From NCBI RefSeq assembly GCF_009727055.1, contig NC_052352.1, positions 27,686,740-27,750,739 of the forward strand: DNA of 64,000 nt, written 5' to 3'. The stretch comes from Benincasa hispida (Eukaryota > Streptophyta > Magnoliopsida > Cucurbitales > Cucurbitaceae). The notes under the pieces are model-generated. The model ran no database searches. It saw only the letters and a list, made by a program, of their open reading frames with translations, and had not been told where the DNA came from. Of the stretch, positions 21,517-32,929 are shown in pieces (the stretch's first letter is position 1; each line of letters starts with the position of its first letter). Made by a program: the position numbers and the translations under genes.

Positions 21517-21870
21517 ATTTGCGTTGTCGCCCGCATTATTTGTTAACGCATCCTGCTTTGCGGCGATCTACTTTCTTTGGATTGCAAGGACGAAATTAAG
21601 TAGTTGTGTCTTCGTGTAGCGCCTCCGCAATCGTTTATCTCGATCATTTGCAAAGAAAAACATCGAGAGGCTCAAATAATTAAAAAAATGAAGTTAACAA
21701 AAGTTTTCTCCCTTTCTTTTAAGAAGTAAAATGAAGATAGATAAATGATAATTGAAACATCATAGTAGTGAGAGTTCATGAATCATAAGTAAGCAAAAGG
21801 ATACTCCAGAAGACTTGCGCCTCAGATGATTTTCTGTCGCATGCCAGTGCAGGGGCCACTCCATTTTCCT

Positions 21871-22860
21871 TCATTCTGATCTCAGGTCTACAGAGGTCTT
21901 TTCTCGATGAAAATCACCCCTGCAATATGCCTTGACTCTTTGCCCGTTAACCTTAAATGTACGGGTCCCTTCCTCAGTAATCAGCTCAACCATACCATGT
22001 GGGAATATTTCTTTAATTATAAGGGTCCGGACCAGTGTGATTTTAACTTGCCAAGAAAGAGTTGTAACCGTGAATTGAAAAGTAAGACCTTTTGTCCGAC
22101 GTGGAGATTTTTGCCGCATAACTGGCTGTCATGCCAACATTTTGCTCGTTCTTTGTATATTTTGGCATTTTCATAAGCATGCATTCTCCACTCATCAAGC
22201 TCGACCAGTTGTAGTTTTCTTGCTTCCCCTGCTGCTTTTAAGTCGAAGTTAAGCTACTTCACTGCCCACAGCACTTTGTGCTCCAGCTCTAGTGGTAAAT
22301 TGCATGCTTTACCGAACACCAACACATACGGAGACATGCCTATCGGTGTTTTGTAGGCAGTTCGGTATGCCCACAACGCATCGTCCAACTTTGTTGCCCA
22401 ATCTTTTCGCGAAAGCTTTACCACCTTCTCCAATATCAACTTAATTTCTCGGTTGGACACTTCAGTCTAACCATTCATCTGTGGATGGTATGTAGTGGCC
22501 ACTTTGTGGAGGATATTATATTTCAGTAGCAGATTTTTGACAAGGTGATTGACAATGTGGGAGCCTTCATCACTTATTATGGCACGTGTAGTGCCAAAAT
22601 GCATGAAAATATTTTTCTTCAGAAATTTGGAGACTACTGTCTCATCACTCGCGGCGCATGCTACTGCTTCTACCCACTTGGACACGTAGTCGACGGCTAA
22701 CAAAATATACTTATGACCATTCGAAGGTGGGAATGGTCCCATAAAATCAATGCCCCAGACGTCGAACAACTCCATTTCTAAAATGATGTTCATGGGCATC
22801 GCATGTTTCCATGAAATGTTACCCGTGCGTTGGCATCGGTCACACTTCATCACGTAGTCT
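21871..22860 (-). pseudogene. Integrase (Ty3/gypsy)
   Basis: Inserts element cDNA into nuclear DNA. From 22853 down: [10 protein letters not shown] (end of the HHCC zinc region), the first catalytic Asp in [12 protein letters not shown], then WVEAVA, the second Asp in IISDEGSH, and [10 protein letters not shown]. An in-frame TAG follows NG at 22467, just before the strand carrying the third acidic residue ([11 protein letters not shown]), so the D,D-E triad is split by one nonsense codon. The C-terminal part continues at 22460-22254 ([26 protein letters not shown]). The terminal domain is at 22119-21871 (FPHGMVELITEEGTRTFKVN). Otherwise it is of normal length and order. Confidence 0.92.
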
Positions 22861-24177
22861 CTAGCATCCTTAAATAGTGTTGGCCAATAGTACCCACTTT
22901 GTAATACTTTCGCTGCGGTGTCTGCCCTCCAAAGTGTCCGCCATATGGTGAATCATGAAAATGCGATAATATGCATTGATGAATAGTATTCGGTACACAT
23001 AGTCGCATAATTTGGTCTGATCCCCTCTTATATAGATTTGGCTCATCCCAATAATAATATCTGCATTTATCTTTGAGCCTCCTCTTTTGGTGGTCGGTAT
23101 AATCTTCGAGAAATTGCTCGCAAACCAGATAATTTACTACGTCTGTGTACCATGGCAATTCTTCAATCTGAAATAGCTGCTCGTCTGGGAACACTGTGCT
23201 CACCTCTGACTCATTGCGGTCAACCTCAGGATTTTCCAATTTAGATAAATGATCCGCAACTTGGTTCTCCGTCCCCTTGCGATTAATTATTTCCATATCG
23301 AATTCCTGGAGGAGGAGAACCCATCTAATCAACCTCAGCTTCGCGTCCTTCTTTGTCATCAGATATTTTATCATCAAGTGGTCAGTATGGATGAGTACTT
23401 TTGTTCCCAGCAAATATGCTCTGAATTTCTCCAACGAAAATATTATCGCAAGCAACTCTTTTTCTGTGGTGGTGTAGTTAGTTTGAGTAGGGTTTAAAGT
23501 CTTACTTGAATATGCGATGGGATGCAGTATTGTTTTTCTCTTCTGCACTAACACTGCTCCCATCGCATACCCACTCGCATCGCACATTACTTCAAAGGGA
23601 AGTGTCCAATCTGGCGCGATCAACACGGGCACAGTCGTCAGTGCATTCTTTAAAATCATGAATGCGTTGCGGTAATTATCATCAAAGTCAAATTTTCTAT
23701 CGGCCTCCATCAACGCACTCAGCGGTCGTACTATTTTTGAAAATTCAATTGCTTCAATTTTTGCCTTGTCCACCTCTAACCCGTCCCTAGATACCTTATG
23801 TCCCAGTACAATGCCCTCCTTCACCATAAAATGGCATTTCTCCCAATTAAGTACGAGGTTCGTCTCCTCACATCTTTCCAATATCTTCTCTAAGTTGGCA
23901 AGACAGACTTCTTATGTGTGCCCATATACAGAGAAGTCATCCATGAATATTTCTGCCGAATCTTCGAGATATTCTGAAAAGATGGCCATCATGCACCTTT
24001 GGAAAGAGCTCGGCGCATTGCAGAGGCCAAACGACATGCGGTGAAAAGCAAAAATTCCATATGGGCAGGTGTATGTGGCCTTTTCTTAATCTTTGGGAGC
24101 AATCAAGATCTAATTATAACCGGCATACCCATCCAGAAATTAGTAGAAGTCATTCCCAGCTAGATGATCCAGCATTT

Positions 24178-24375
24178 GGTCAATGAAAGGTAAAGAGAAA
24201 TGATCTTTCTTTGTTGCTGCATTCAGCTTGTGTAATCCATGCAAATACGCCATCCAGTGACGGTTCCTGTCTCTTATACACATCTTGATCAATGAAAGGT
24301 AAAGAGAAATGATCTTTCTTTGTTGCTGCATTCAGCTTGCGATAGTCCATGCAAATATGCCACCCGGTGACCGTT
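24178..24375 (-). repeat. Chimeric duplication around a Nextera adapter
   Basis: 24178-24266 and 24287-24375 are diverged copies of the same RT segment (TCAATGAAAGGTAAAGAGAA shared), separated by one mosaic end (24267-24285, CTGTCTCTTATACACATCT). Two different element copies were joined in assembly. Confidence 0.92.
24267..24285. other. Single Tn5/Nextera mosaic end (assembly artefact)
   Basis: Exact 19-bp mosaic end, here without its mirrored partner. Confidence 0.96.
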
Positions 24376-24683
24376 CTTTGCAGTATCAACTCGTTATTTG
24401 CATTAGGGACTACTGTCATTCCACCTTTTTTCGGCACGCATTGCATGGGGCTGACCCACATGTTGTCTGCTACCGGATAGATGATGCCTGCGTCTAACCA
24501 TTTGATTATTTCCTTCTTTATGGCCTCTTTCATCGCAGGGTTGAGTTTGCGCTGATGTTCGATCGATCCTTTGTGGTTTTCTTCGAGATGAATTCTATGC
24601 ATACAGTATGTGGGGCTAATTCCTTGAATGTTTATGAGCATCCAGCCAATCGCTCTCACATATTTTCTCAGAATGCTCAGCAA

Positions 24684-25850
24684 CGCATTCTCTTAATCTT
24701 CATTAAGTTCAGAGGAAATGATTATCGGTAGCTTTTCATTCTACCTCAAAAATGCATACTTTAGGTGATTAGGCAGGGTCTTTAGCTTTATTATTGGTGG
24801 TTGTTTTAAGGACGGTTGTGTTTTTTTTCTTTCTTCATTTACTGCGGCTCTTCTTCTTGGGTTGCGATCATCTCATCTTCCTTGTTTGTTTTTTCTATGA
24901 TCGCATTGCATGCAACAATGGATGTGCTCGCATCCTCATCCTCGTTTTCGTCTTCAGGCTTATCTTCTTCATTCACACTCTGTTTGTCGTCGGATTCATT
25001 CAGTTCTTCTTCGTCAGGATACTTCATGGCACAGATAATGTCAAACTTGAGCTTCTATCCATTCACGCTCAAGGTGTTCTCTCCTTTGCGCACATCAATC
25101 TGGGCATGACCGGTTGATAAAAATGGTCGCCCCAGGATGATGGGCACGTCCTTGTCGACTTCGTAATCCAAGATGATGAAGCCGGCTAGTAATATAAATT
25201 TGTCAATTGTGACCAGCACGTCCTTCACCCTCCCCTTTAGATGCACCAGAGATCTATCTGCTAATTAGAGAGTCACTGTCATGGGCGCAAGTTGTCCCAC
25301 ATTCAGCTGCTTAAAAATTGACAGAGGCATCAAGTTGATGTTGGCTCCAAGATCACACAACGCTTGCCCGATGTACAATCTTCTAATGGATCAAGGTATA
25401 GTAAAACTCCCAAGATTGTGCATCTTCGGTGGGATTATAGATTTTGAACTCTGCGTCAAAGCCACCATGGCAAACTTACCAATGCCTCTCTTCTTGGTCA
25501 CCATATCCTTTAGAAACTTCGCATATGCGGGCATCTCCTCAATTGTTTCAGTGAACGGAATATTAATATGCAATTGTTTTAACATAGTCATGAAGCATTG
25601 GTACTGTACCTCGTCATTCTTCTCCTTTCTTAGTCTCTATGGGAAAGGTGGTAACTGTAATCTCACGGTCCCCTGTTCTTTTGGCTCTGAGGTGGATGCA
25701 ATCTATGGCTCTATCGCTTCTTTTTCACCTTCTTCTTATCGAGTCACCGCAATCTCAAGTTCCAGCGCAATTGGAGTAGTTTGGCTAGGTTCTTTCTTCT
25801 CCCCTACCACAGTCTTTCCACTCCGCAATGTCACCACTTGACACTACTCT
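24684..25850 (-). pseudogene. Protease and acidic linker of the 11.8-kb element
   Basis: Retropepsin domain. Frame 25591-25391 gives the N-terminal part (LKQLHINIPFTETI, VTKKRGIGKFAMV, IPPKMHNLGSFTIP), then a stop. The active site follows in the next segment (about 25365-25325) as ALCDLGANINLMPL, with Asn replacing the Ser of DLGAS. Frame 25246-25055 covers KDVPIILGRPFLSTGHAQ. Frame 25027-24839 is the acidic linker (EELNESDDKQSVNEEDK). The nonsense codon before the active site inactivates this copy. Confidence 0.88.
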
Positions 25851-27274
25851 TTACCCGTACCCCCTGGGTTGCGTGGGAGTTCTATTGAACTCAGTAGGGC
25901 CCCTTGCAGTCTGTTCTTGAGTTCGCTCGCAATCTGGCCCATTTGTAGTTCCAGGTTGCGAATAGACGTCGCCTGATTTTGAAGCACAGTTTTGTTCTTC
26001 TCAATATATTACTTCAAAAGACTTTCCAAAGAGGAATATTGCAGCGCCTGCAAACTGTTGGCTTGATTACTCGTGTAACCGTTATTTCGCAGGAAAAATC
26101 CGGGTGGCCTTTCTTTTTCCGCCACTGATTAGAAATTTTGCTGCTGATTTTTCCACGCAAAGTTGGGGTGGTTTCTCAATCTCTGATCGCTCTCTCTCCA
26201 ATCCTCGTGATTTTTAGAGATGCGATCAAGGATGTTTTTGGCCTCATCATACGTTTTGTTTAGCAGANATCCGGGTGGCCTTTCTTTTTCCGCCACTGAT
26301 TAGAAATTTTGCTGCTGATTTTTCCACGCAAAGTTGGGGTGGTTTCTCCACCCAGGGTTGTACATGTTAGAGAATGAATTATACTTCACAAAATAAATAG
26401 ACTGTGGATTTTGTAGGCATTCCTCCATTGCATGTCCTTCACTACAAGTAGCACACCTTATGGCAGTCTGGTTGATTGTGTTCACTTGCCCACTATGCGA
26501 TGTTGGGCTGTTGATTACGATTCCCTGTATCAAGTTCATCATCGCAGTCATCTGACTTGAAGTGATACGATAGCACCATTATTTTCGTCATTATCCTTTA
26601 TTCTCAATCTCTGATCGCTCTCTCTCCAATCCTCGTGATTTTTAGAGATGCGATCAAGGATGTTTTTGGCCTCATCATACGTTTTGTTTAGCAGACCTCC
26701 AGTGGCTACCGCATTGGCAGCGATCTGCGAAGCAGGGTTTAATCCGTGATAAAATATCTCTATTTGTAAGTAGTCTGGTAATCTGTTGTGTGGACAGTCC
26801 CTTACCAGCCTCTTAACCTCGCCCAAGTATCGCTGAGCGATTCGTCCATGTCCTGTTCAAAATTGGTTATTAATTTTCTTTTTCCGGCATTCTCAGTTGG
26901 TGGGAAATACTTCTTCATAAACTTCTCTACCACTTGTTCCCAAGAAGTAATCTCCCCCAGTTCGAGAGAGTACGCCTATTTTCGTGCCTGATCACACAAA
27001 GAAAATGGAAACAGAGTTAGTCGAACTTCTTCGATAGAGATATTCGGGCACACAAAAGTGTTGCAGATTTCTATGAAGCTCCAGAAGTGGGTGTGCGGGT
27101 CCTCGCCACACCATCCTCCAAACCGCCGAGCAGTCTGGATCCATCAAGAGCAGGCCTTATGATTCCAGGGGATGCATAGTCTCGAATGGGCCTATTACGA
27201 TCGTTTTCCAGTAGGATTGGATTCGCCATGACATTGTTTTCATTTGGTGCTCCATTTCCAGGTTGTTCTGCCAT
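25851..27274 (-). pseudogene. gag of the 11.8-kb element
   Basis: Starts at 27274 (MAEQPGNGAPNENN). Segments in order: N-terminal ILLENDRNRPIRDYA and RPALDGS; the capsid core around 27060-26830 in broken frames; VKRLVRDCPHNRLPDYLQIE and the KTYDEAKNILDRISKN helix (26826-26548); the knuckle CATCSEGHAMEEC (26470-26430, intact); NPGWRNHPNFAW; and a coiled tail to about 25870. Frame breaks are numerous. The 26098-26348 part is scrambled by an assembly join, so the real tail is uncertain. Confidence 0.87.
26098..26348 (-). repeat. Assembly join with one N and duplicated flanks
   Basis: 26098-26177 repeats exactly as 26269-26348 (80 bp), and 26178-26267 repeats exactly as 26606-26695 (90 bp), with an N at 26268. 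This order cannot be a simple biological duplication and looks like a mis-scaffolded patch. Confidence 0.92.
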
Positions 27275-27419
27275 GTTGTCTTTATTTGGTTGTTGTTGTT
27301 GGTGGCTATCTCTCAATCTTCATCGGAACGTCCTCTCAATCTCTGGGTTGTAATTCGCCAGAGATTAAGAGCTGCAACAAGTTCAAAAAATTTACCGTTA
27401 GCATATTGAATTGTCGAAG

Positions 27420-27433
27420 TCCCCGACAACGCA
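27420..27433 (-). other. Degraded primer-binding site
   Basis: The tRNA-Asp-type site seen at 13168 is recognisable but lacks about four bases here (plus-strand TCCCCGACAACGCA). Confidence 0.6.
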
Positions 27434-27439
27434 AAAACT

Positions 27440-29731
27440 TGATGCGTTATTTTATGCGGTGAATTTATGAAAGGAATTGTGGTGATGGAAATGCATTGTG
27501 CAACAAGTTTTCTCAGCAGAATCCAAGTATAAATCCTGTTGAGTTTCTTATTAAGTCTTGTTGGGTTGTATGTCCTAAAACTCGTAGTTTTTGTAAATAA
27601 GTGAATTTTAGTACATATGAAGTTATCCAAGTGAATTAATTGTTTATTCTAAATCCAATTAAACTACGAACCCTTGGCTATTATTATGAGTACTTGGACT
27701 TTATGTGGAGACATAAACAGGATCAAAGTTCGAGTAAGTAGCCTAAATAGTCTATAGTACATGGATCAGGTTGGGTACTTCTTCCTGGAGACACTATTGA
27801 ATACGGCCTGCTTCATGATTGTTATAAATGTTGTAAGGTGTCATAAATGAAGTGATCCTGATTTGTTCATGTACATGTGAGCGGGGGTATTCCACATAAT
27901 AAGATTGTGTAAGACTGACCCTGAAATAATCACTATTATGTATTCTCTTAGAGTGAAAATAGAGAAGACTCTTGTGGTGGTCTACAACCAAGTGGTGCTG
28001 AAATTCATCAAGAATTGAAGGAGAATTTGGAGCTTCAAGGGTAAGTGTTCTTGAAACTTTGTCTTTCCTTTTTTTATCTGCATGTTTAATCCTCTAAATT
28101 GAGCATCTTAGAGTGAAAATTGATCAAATCAACTTCTGCTACATGCTCATTTATCCTGCGAGTCCAGGGTCGAACTCAGGGACTAGGGAAAACAATAGGC
28201 GGTGATAATTTTTAAGAAGACTTTGTGGTAACAAGTAAATTATTGAGTGGTTGGTTTGTTGTTTGCAGTATAAAAAGTATGCAACGGATTTGAGAAAAAG
28301 ATTGATTATGCAGTAGATACACTGAGTATGCGGAGGAACGGGTTAAGAAGGTATTTAGCTAGCGTTTCCCGAGAATGCGTTCAAACTATGTGATCATGCT
28401 ACACTCATGCAACATCAAATCATTTTCCAAAGAAAATGTCGTAACTCCTAATTCTAGGACGCATGCGATGAATGCGATAATGTCCATAGAGCTTATTCCT
28501 AAGTCTCTACTTCTTGCCTATGCGATGATGCAAGATGCACACAAAGACAATGTGACCGCATACAATTAAAGCCTATCTCTAGGATGCATATGATGCGTTA
28601 ATAGCAAACAGTGCTTATTCCTAAGCTCCTATCTCTTGATTATACGTTCTAATCTGACTCTCCCGAACCTAGATTCTAACCTGACTTTTCCAAACCTAGA
28701 TTTTATCCTTAGACTACCATCCCGAGTATCTCTAATCGACGAATGACGCATATATAATACAAGATAATCGCACAGAATGAAGATCCTCAATTATGCTAGC
28801 TAAGTGCTTCTCAACACATTCGACAGATTTTGCTACTCATGCGCAATAAACAGACAGTGAACAGATATAAAAATGTAAATTCCATTTCTATAGATAAGGT
28901 CGGAGTATAAAATGACAATGGAAGATAAAGATAGAGAGCCTGGTAGTAATTCCTTGCTTCCCAAGGCTTTTACACTGTTATTCTGCTCAACAGATGTTCC
29001 TGCTTCCGCAAGAATTGGCCGTCTCTCTGATCTTGATGTTTCTGGCACTCTTCCAAGTTCACCAAAACGATCTCTCGGTACAATCTCACTTCCCTCGCTT
29101 CCACCGTCTAAAATAAAAGAACAACTAAGAACAAGGCTACTTCTAACTATGGAGAAAATTATTTATCTGTCAAACTGGACGAACCCCTTTATTGAAGGTT
29201 GCATTCGGTATTTATAGAGCTTCGGGGTGAAAGGCTTCTTCTCTCTTATGATTGCACTAATGGGATGGCATTAATTCTCTATCTGATGCGCTGAATATTT
29301 GTCATCGAAAAGTTGAGTGTACTTGCTACAGTAGTTCGTTAGCAGCTTATCAACTTAATTCGGACTCGACTGTCATCTGCTTTCTATCCCATTGTGATTT
29401 ATTATGCTTTTCACCCAGATACGCCCACCAAGTTGCGTCAGCTCAATGTGGCAACCTCCTTGGACAGAAATTTGCGAGCGCAAATCACCGTAAAGTCTTG
29501 CGGTAACGCTACGCTCGACCATTGATTTCTTGTGATCGCATTTTTCGCCTTGCGTCAACGCATATTCTGCACATAAATACACAAGTTAACTGTTCTCATG
29601 CGCTGGACACAAGCGACCGCAATGTTGTGACCTTAATGCTTTTTGGACGCAATCTTATATATTTTATCAATGCAAACCTGCATTGTTTTATAACTTAGCA
29701 CTATAATAATGTGCATTTCTGCCCGTTATCA
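27440..29731 (-). mobile_element. 5' LTR, family A, carrying a copia solo LTR
   Basis: Plus-strand view TGATGCGTTATT...CCCGTTATCA. 2,292 bp, or about 1,685 bp without the copia insertion at 27559-28160. Reverse TATA GTATTTATAGAG at about 29208-29219. Confidence 0.93.
27559..28160 (+). mobile_element. Copia solo LTR, TSD AGTCT/AGTCC
   Basis: Starts TGTTGGGTTGTATGTCCTAA, the same start as the copia LTR at 50445, and ends near ATTTATCCTGCG. AGTCT (27554-27558) and AGTCC (28161-28165) flank it, and the family A LTR reads on across (compare 18011-18040). Only about 600 bp, so it is shorter than the 50445 LTR and probably another subfamily. Confidence 0.78.
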
Positions 29732-29751
29732 ACCTGCCCTCTTTGCATTCC
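29732..29751 (-). pseudogene. 20-bp gag sliver between two insertions
   Basis: ACCTGCCCTCTTTGCATTCC, colinear with 26493-26512 of the other gag. It holds one TSD copy of each neighbour, ACCTG and ATTCC. Confidence 0.8.
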
Positions 29752-29837
29752 TAACAACGGGCAGAAATGCACGTTATTACAGCACAAAGTTATAAAACAA
29801 TGCAGGATTACATTGATAAAAATATACAATATTGCAT

Positions 29838-31792
29838 TGATAACTTTTAGAAATACAAGTTATTTATATTGTTTTATTTAGATATTACGACAAAAAGAGA
29901 GGAAAGTTGCGTCAATAGTATAAAAATTGGCTACGAAATACGAAAATTATGAAATTTCGTAAACACACCCACTAACACCATTGCGACGGTGAATAGAATG
30001 TTTTAGTCTCTGTTTTGCAGGAAATAGGTCACTGCATGCATTCATGGCTTGAAGACAAAATAAATAACGCATCTACATCACATGCGCCCATCAATCCAGA
30101 ACGAAGAGATGATCAACGCAATGACGGTGCATGCAACAATCGATCATGAGCTTAGCAATCAATAAAATTTCAACCGCATGCGGTAATCAAAAACAACACC
30201 GCATGCGGGGATCGATCGAAGAAGTGAAGAGCAAAGCATTTGCGGACGTTCTGACAAGTGTAATGCTTTTAGTTATGCATTTCTGACGGATTGATTGCAT
30301 AACAGAAAGGAATTTTCTATTCCGCCATTTCAGGAACAACCAAAATTAGACAGTGGGGACCACAAATTCAAAGAGCCAAGGTCGTGCCTATAAATACAGA
30401 TATACAGATACACATAGTTACATTGATATACTGATATTGAGAGAGAGGATTGTCTGAAGTGACTACAAAGTAAATCTGGGAGAACTCCGAGCAGAGAATT
30501 CTTCCAATTCCTGAAGCTGAAGCTCTGTCCAAAGGTCAATTCTATCGGAAAGGCAAGCCTGAGAGGGAAGCTTTCCTCTCCACCACTTCCATACACCAGC
30601 AAGCGCAAATCTTCGATCGAGATCTGTGTCAAGACGTTGACACTCTTTCCGTATTGGTTTCTATTCTCTATTTCATCCTCTATATTCATCTCCTTTAATC
30701 CTTCATTCACAACATGTATCAAGAGCTTAATTTTAGAATTAAATGTTATCATCGTCACCATTATCATCTCTTTGTCTCTTTCCGTACATTCATAATCCCT
30801 TTTCTCCATGATGTGTTCTTAATCTCCAGGGTAAATGGTGAGAATTAAGTGAGTGAGTTAATTTGTGTTAAGGAATTAATTAAGTTTAGCTAAAGCATGC
30901 TCGACGGCATCTTCACCTGTGAGAGCAGAAGTGAAGATGTTATTCTGCCTATCGAAAGAAGGTTGGAAGAATGCATTAACTAAAGCAAGAAGTATTTCCA
31001 GAGATGGAAACAACCTTGCATTCATCATGTTCATCTCTGTTTCACCATAGACATATGGGAACGCGGCTGATCACTGAGAGGTGTACGCCAAGGGAAAGCG
31101 AAACATTAGTTGCATCCTTAATGCGATTGACAAACTTGCGATGTTTTTACTCTTTACTCTTTCTCTTTTTGATTCATTCATAAGACTTGCCATCGCATAC
31201 ATCGATTCTTTTGTACAACTTCATAGTCAGTTCTCAACCTCAGTATCATGTATCATGTATCATGTATCTTGTATCATGTATCATAGTAGTTTAGGACTTT
31301 ACTTTATCAACGCATATTTACTTTACAACGCATTTTTACTTCATCGCAATTTATATTTCTGTACAAACCAACATTCTTTATTCATTATTAAAACAGGTCG
31401 CATGTATCACATAAGTATCACATTAACGACAACAATCCCCGTGTTCGACCTGGATCACTCTGAGAAACTTGCGTTGGAATTATACTTGGTTTTAGCACAA
31501 GAAAACTTGTGACACGCACTACTTCATCGCATACTACGAGCATATCACTATCAATGCATACTCTTAGAACGTAGTATCGCATAAAATATCTTTATCGCAG
31601 AACACTTGAGTGCATTTAGCACATCATTCATTTCATTCACAAGCCATGTGTTAGAGTTAGAGAAAGATAAAGATTAAAATAATCGTTACAAGTTTATGGC
31701 AACATGAACTTGAATCATTTTTCATCGTCAGTAGTGTGCATAAGCGATACAGAACATACACAGCACAAAACATTACATCCCATACCCTTACA
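29838..31792 (+). mobile_element. Solo LTR, family C, TSD TGCAT/TGCGT
   Basis: 1,955 bp from TGATAACTTTTAGAAATACA to ...CCTTACA. TGCAT (29833-29837) and TGCGT (31793-31797). The interrupted family A sequence continues as CCAAAAGCATTAAGTTCACA, exactly as at 58535. TATA CCTATAAATAC at about 30387-30398. Confidence 0.88.
31244..31285 (+). repeat. Heptanucleotide microsatellite (TATCATG)6
   Basis: Six 7-bp units, the fourth TATCTTG and the last TATCATA, inside the family C LTR. Confidence 0.9.
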
Positions 31793-32929
31793 TGCGTCCA
31801 AAAGCATTAAGTTCACAATATTGCAGTTGCATGCGTCCATCGCATTAAAACAGCTAACTTGTGTATTTTTGTGCAAAAAATGCGTTAACGCAAGGAGGAA
31901 ATGCGATCCACAGAAATTAATGTCCGAGCGCATTAAGAGATTGCGTTAATGCAAGGCTATGCGATCATTTGTGCTCGCGAATATCTACTCAAGAAGGTTG
32001 CCGCATAGAGCCAATGCATCTTGGTGGGCGCATCTGGGTGAAAAGCATAATAAATCACGATGGGACAGAAAGCTGATGACGGTCGATTCTGAATTAAGTT
32101 GACAAGCCGTTAACGACCTACTGTAGCAAGTACACTCAACTTTTCGGTGACAAATATTCGACGCATCAGACAGAGAATTAATGTCATCCCATTAATGCAA
32201 TCATAAGAGAGAAGAAGCCTTTCAACCCAAAGCTCTATAAATACCGGAGGCCAACTTCAGTGAAGAAGTTCGCTCAATTAGATAATTTTCCCCTTAGAGA
32301 GAATAGCCTTGTTCATAGTTTCCTTTTACTTAGAAGGCGAAAGCGAGTGAAGGGAGATTATATTGAGAAATCGTTCCGGTGAACTTGGAAGAGTGTCGGA
32401 ATCATTGAGATCAGAGAGAGAGCCAACTCTTGGGGAAGCAAGAACGTCTTTTGAGCATAATAGAGATAATAGTGTAAGAGCCTTGGGAAGCAAGGGATTG
32501 CTAACAGGCTCTCTATTCTTATCTTCCATTTTCATTTTGTACTCTCGACTTATTTATAAAAATGGAAATTTCATCTTTATATCTGTTCACTCTCTGTACA
32601 TTATGCATGAGTAGCTAAATCTGTCAAATGGGTTGAGAAGCACTTAGCTAGCATAACTAGGGAATTTCATTCTATGCAATTATCTTGTATTATGTATGCG
32701 TCATTCATCCATTAGAGATACTCGGGAGGGTAGTCTGAGGATAGAATATAGGCTTGAAAATTTAGGTTAGAATCTAGGCTCGGGAGAGTCAAATTAGAAT
32801 GCATAATCAAGAGATAGAAACTTAGGAATAAGCTTTGTTTGCTATTAACGCATCGCATGCATCCTAGAGATAGGTTATGATTGTATGCGGTCACCTTGTC
32901 CTTGTGTGCATCTTGCATCATTGCATAGG

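Larger units (their letters stand above)
19581..21870 (-). other. 3' noncoding region of the 11.8-kb element
   Basis: No ORF with family resemblance. Contains the paired motif (19909-19959 and 20046-20092), a second polypurine-like tract (about 20167-20184, minus-strand AAATTTGGGGGTGTGG) and an inserted family C LTR piece. Colinear with 57103-58434 of the plus-strand element. Confidence 0.8.
22850..24683 (-). pseudogene. Reverse transcriptase and RNase H (gypsy pol)
   Basis: Polymerase followed by RNase H. RT fingers are in 24683-24180 (WLDAGIIYPV, CVPKKGGMT, FSLPFID). The palm (about 24060-23890, FGLCNAP-type and DDF region) is crossed by stops. The frame 23881-22850 is long and open: the RT thumb ([20 protein letters not shown]), then the RT-type RNase H with [37 protein letters not shown] and [12 protein letters not shown], and the integrase zinc region ([14 protein letters not shown]). 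The catalytic Asp/Glu/Asp pattern of RNase H is visible. The 24180-24380 stretch is unreliable because of an adapter and duplication. Confidence 0.92.
17913..29731 (-). mobile_element. Near-complete 11.8-kb Ty3/gypsy (Athila-like) element, TSD ACCTG
   Basis: Minus strand: 5' LTR 27440-29731, degraded primer site, gag, protease, reverse transcriptase, RNase H, integrase, a long 3' noncoding region, polypurine tract, 3' LTR 17913-19563. Perfect TSD ACCTG at 17908-17912 and 29732-29736. Two younger insertions are inside: a copia solo LTR (27559-28160) in the 5' LTR and a family C LTR piece (20521-21516) in the 3' noncoding region. No env-like ORF lies between integrase and the polypurine tract, unlike 1-7823. 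Stops in gag, protease and integrase make it non-autonomous today. Confidence 0.95.

Noticed and set aside
30330..30809. 159-codon minus-strand frame
   Set aside because: Inside a family C LTR and not conserved in the other family C copies.
31081..31512. 143-codon plus-strand frame with hydrophobic start
   Set aside because: Within a family C LTR, spans a heptanucleotide microsatellite, and is absent from the other copies.
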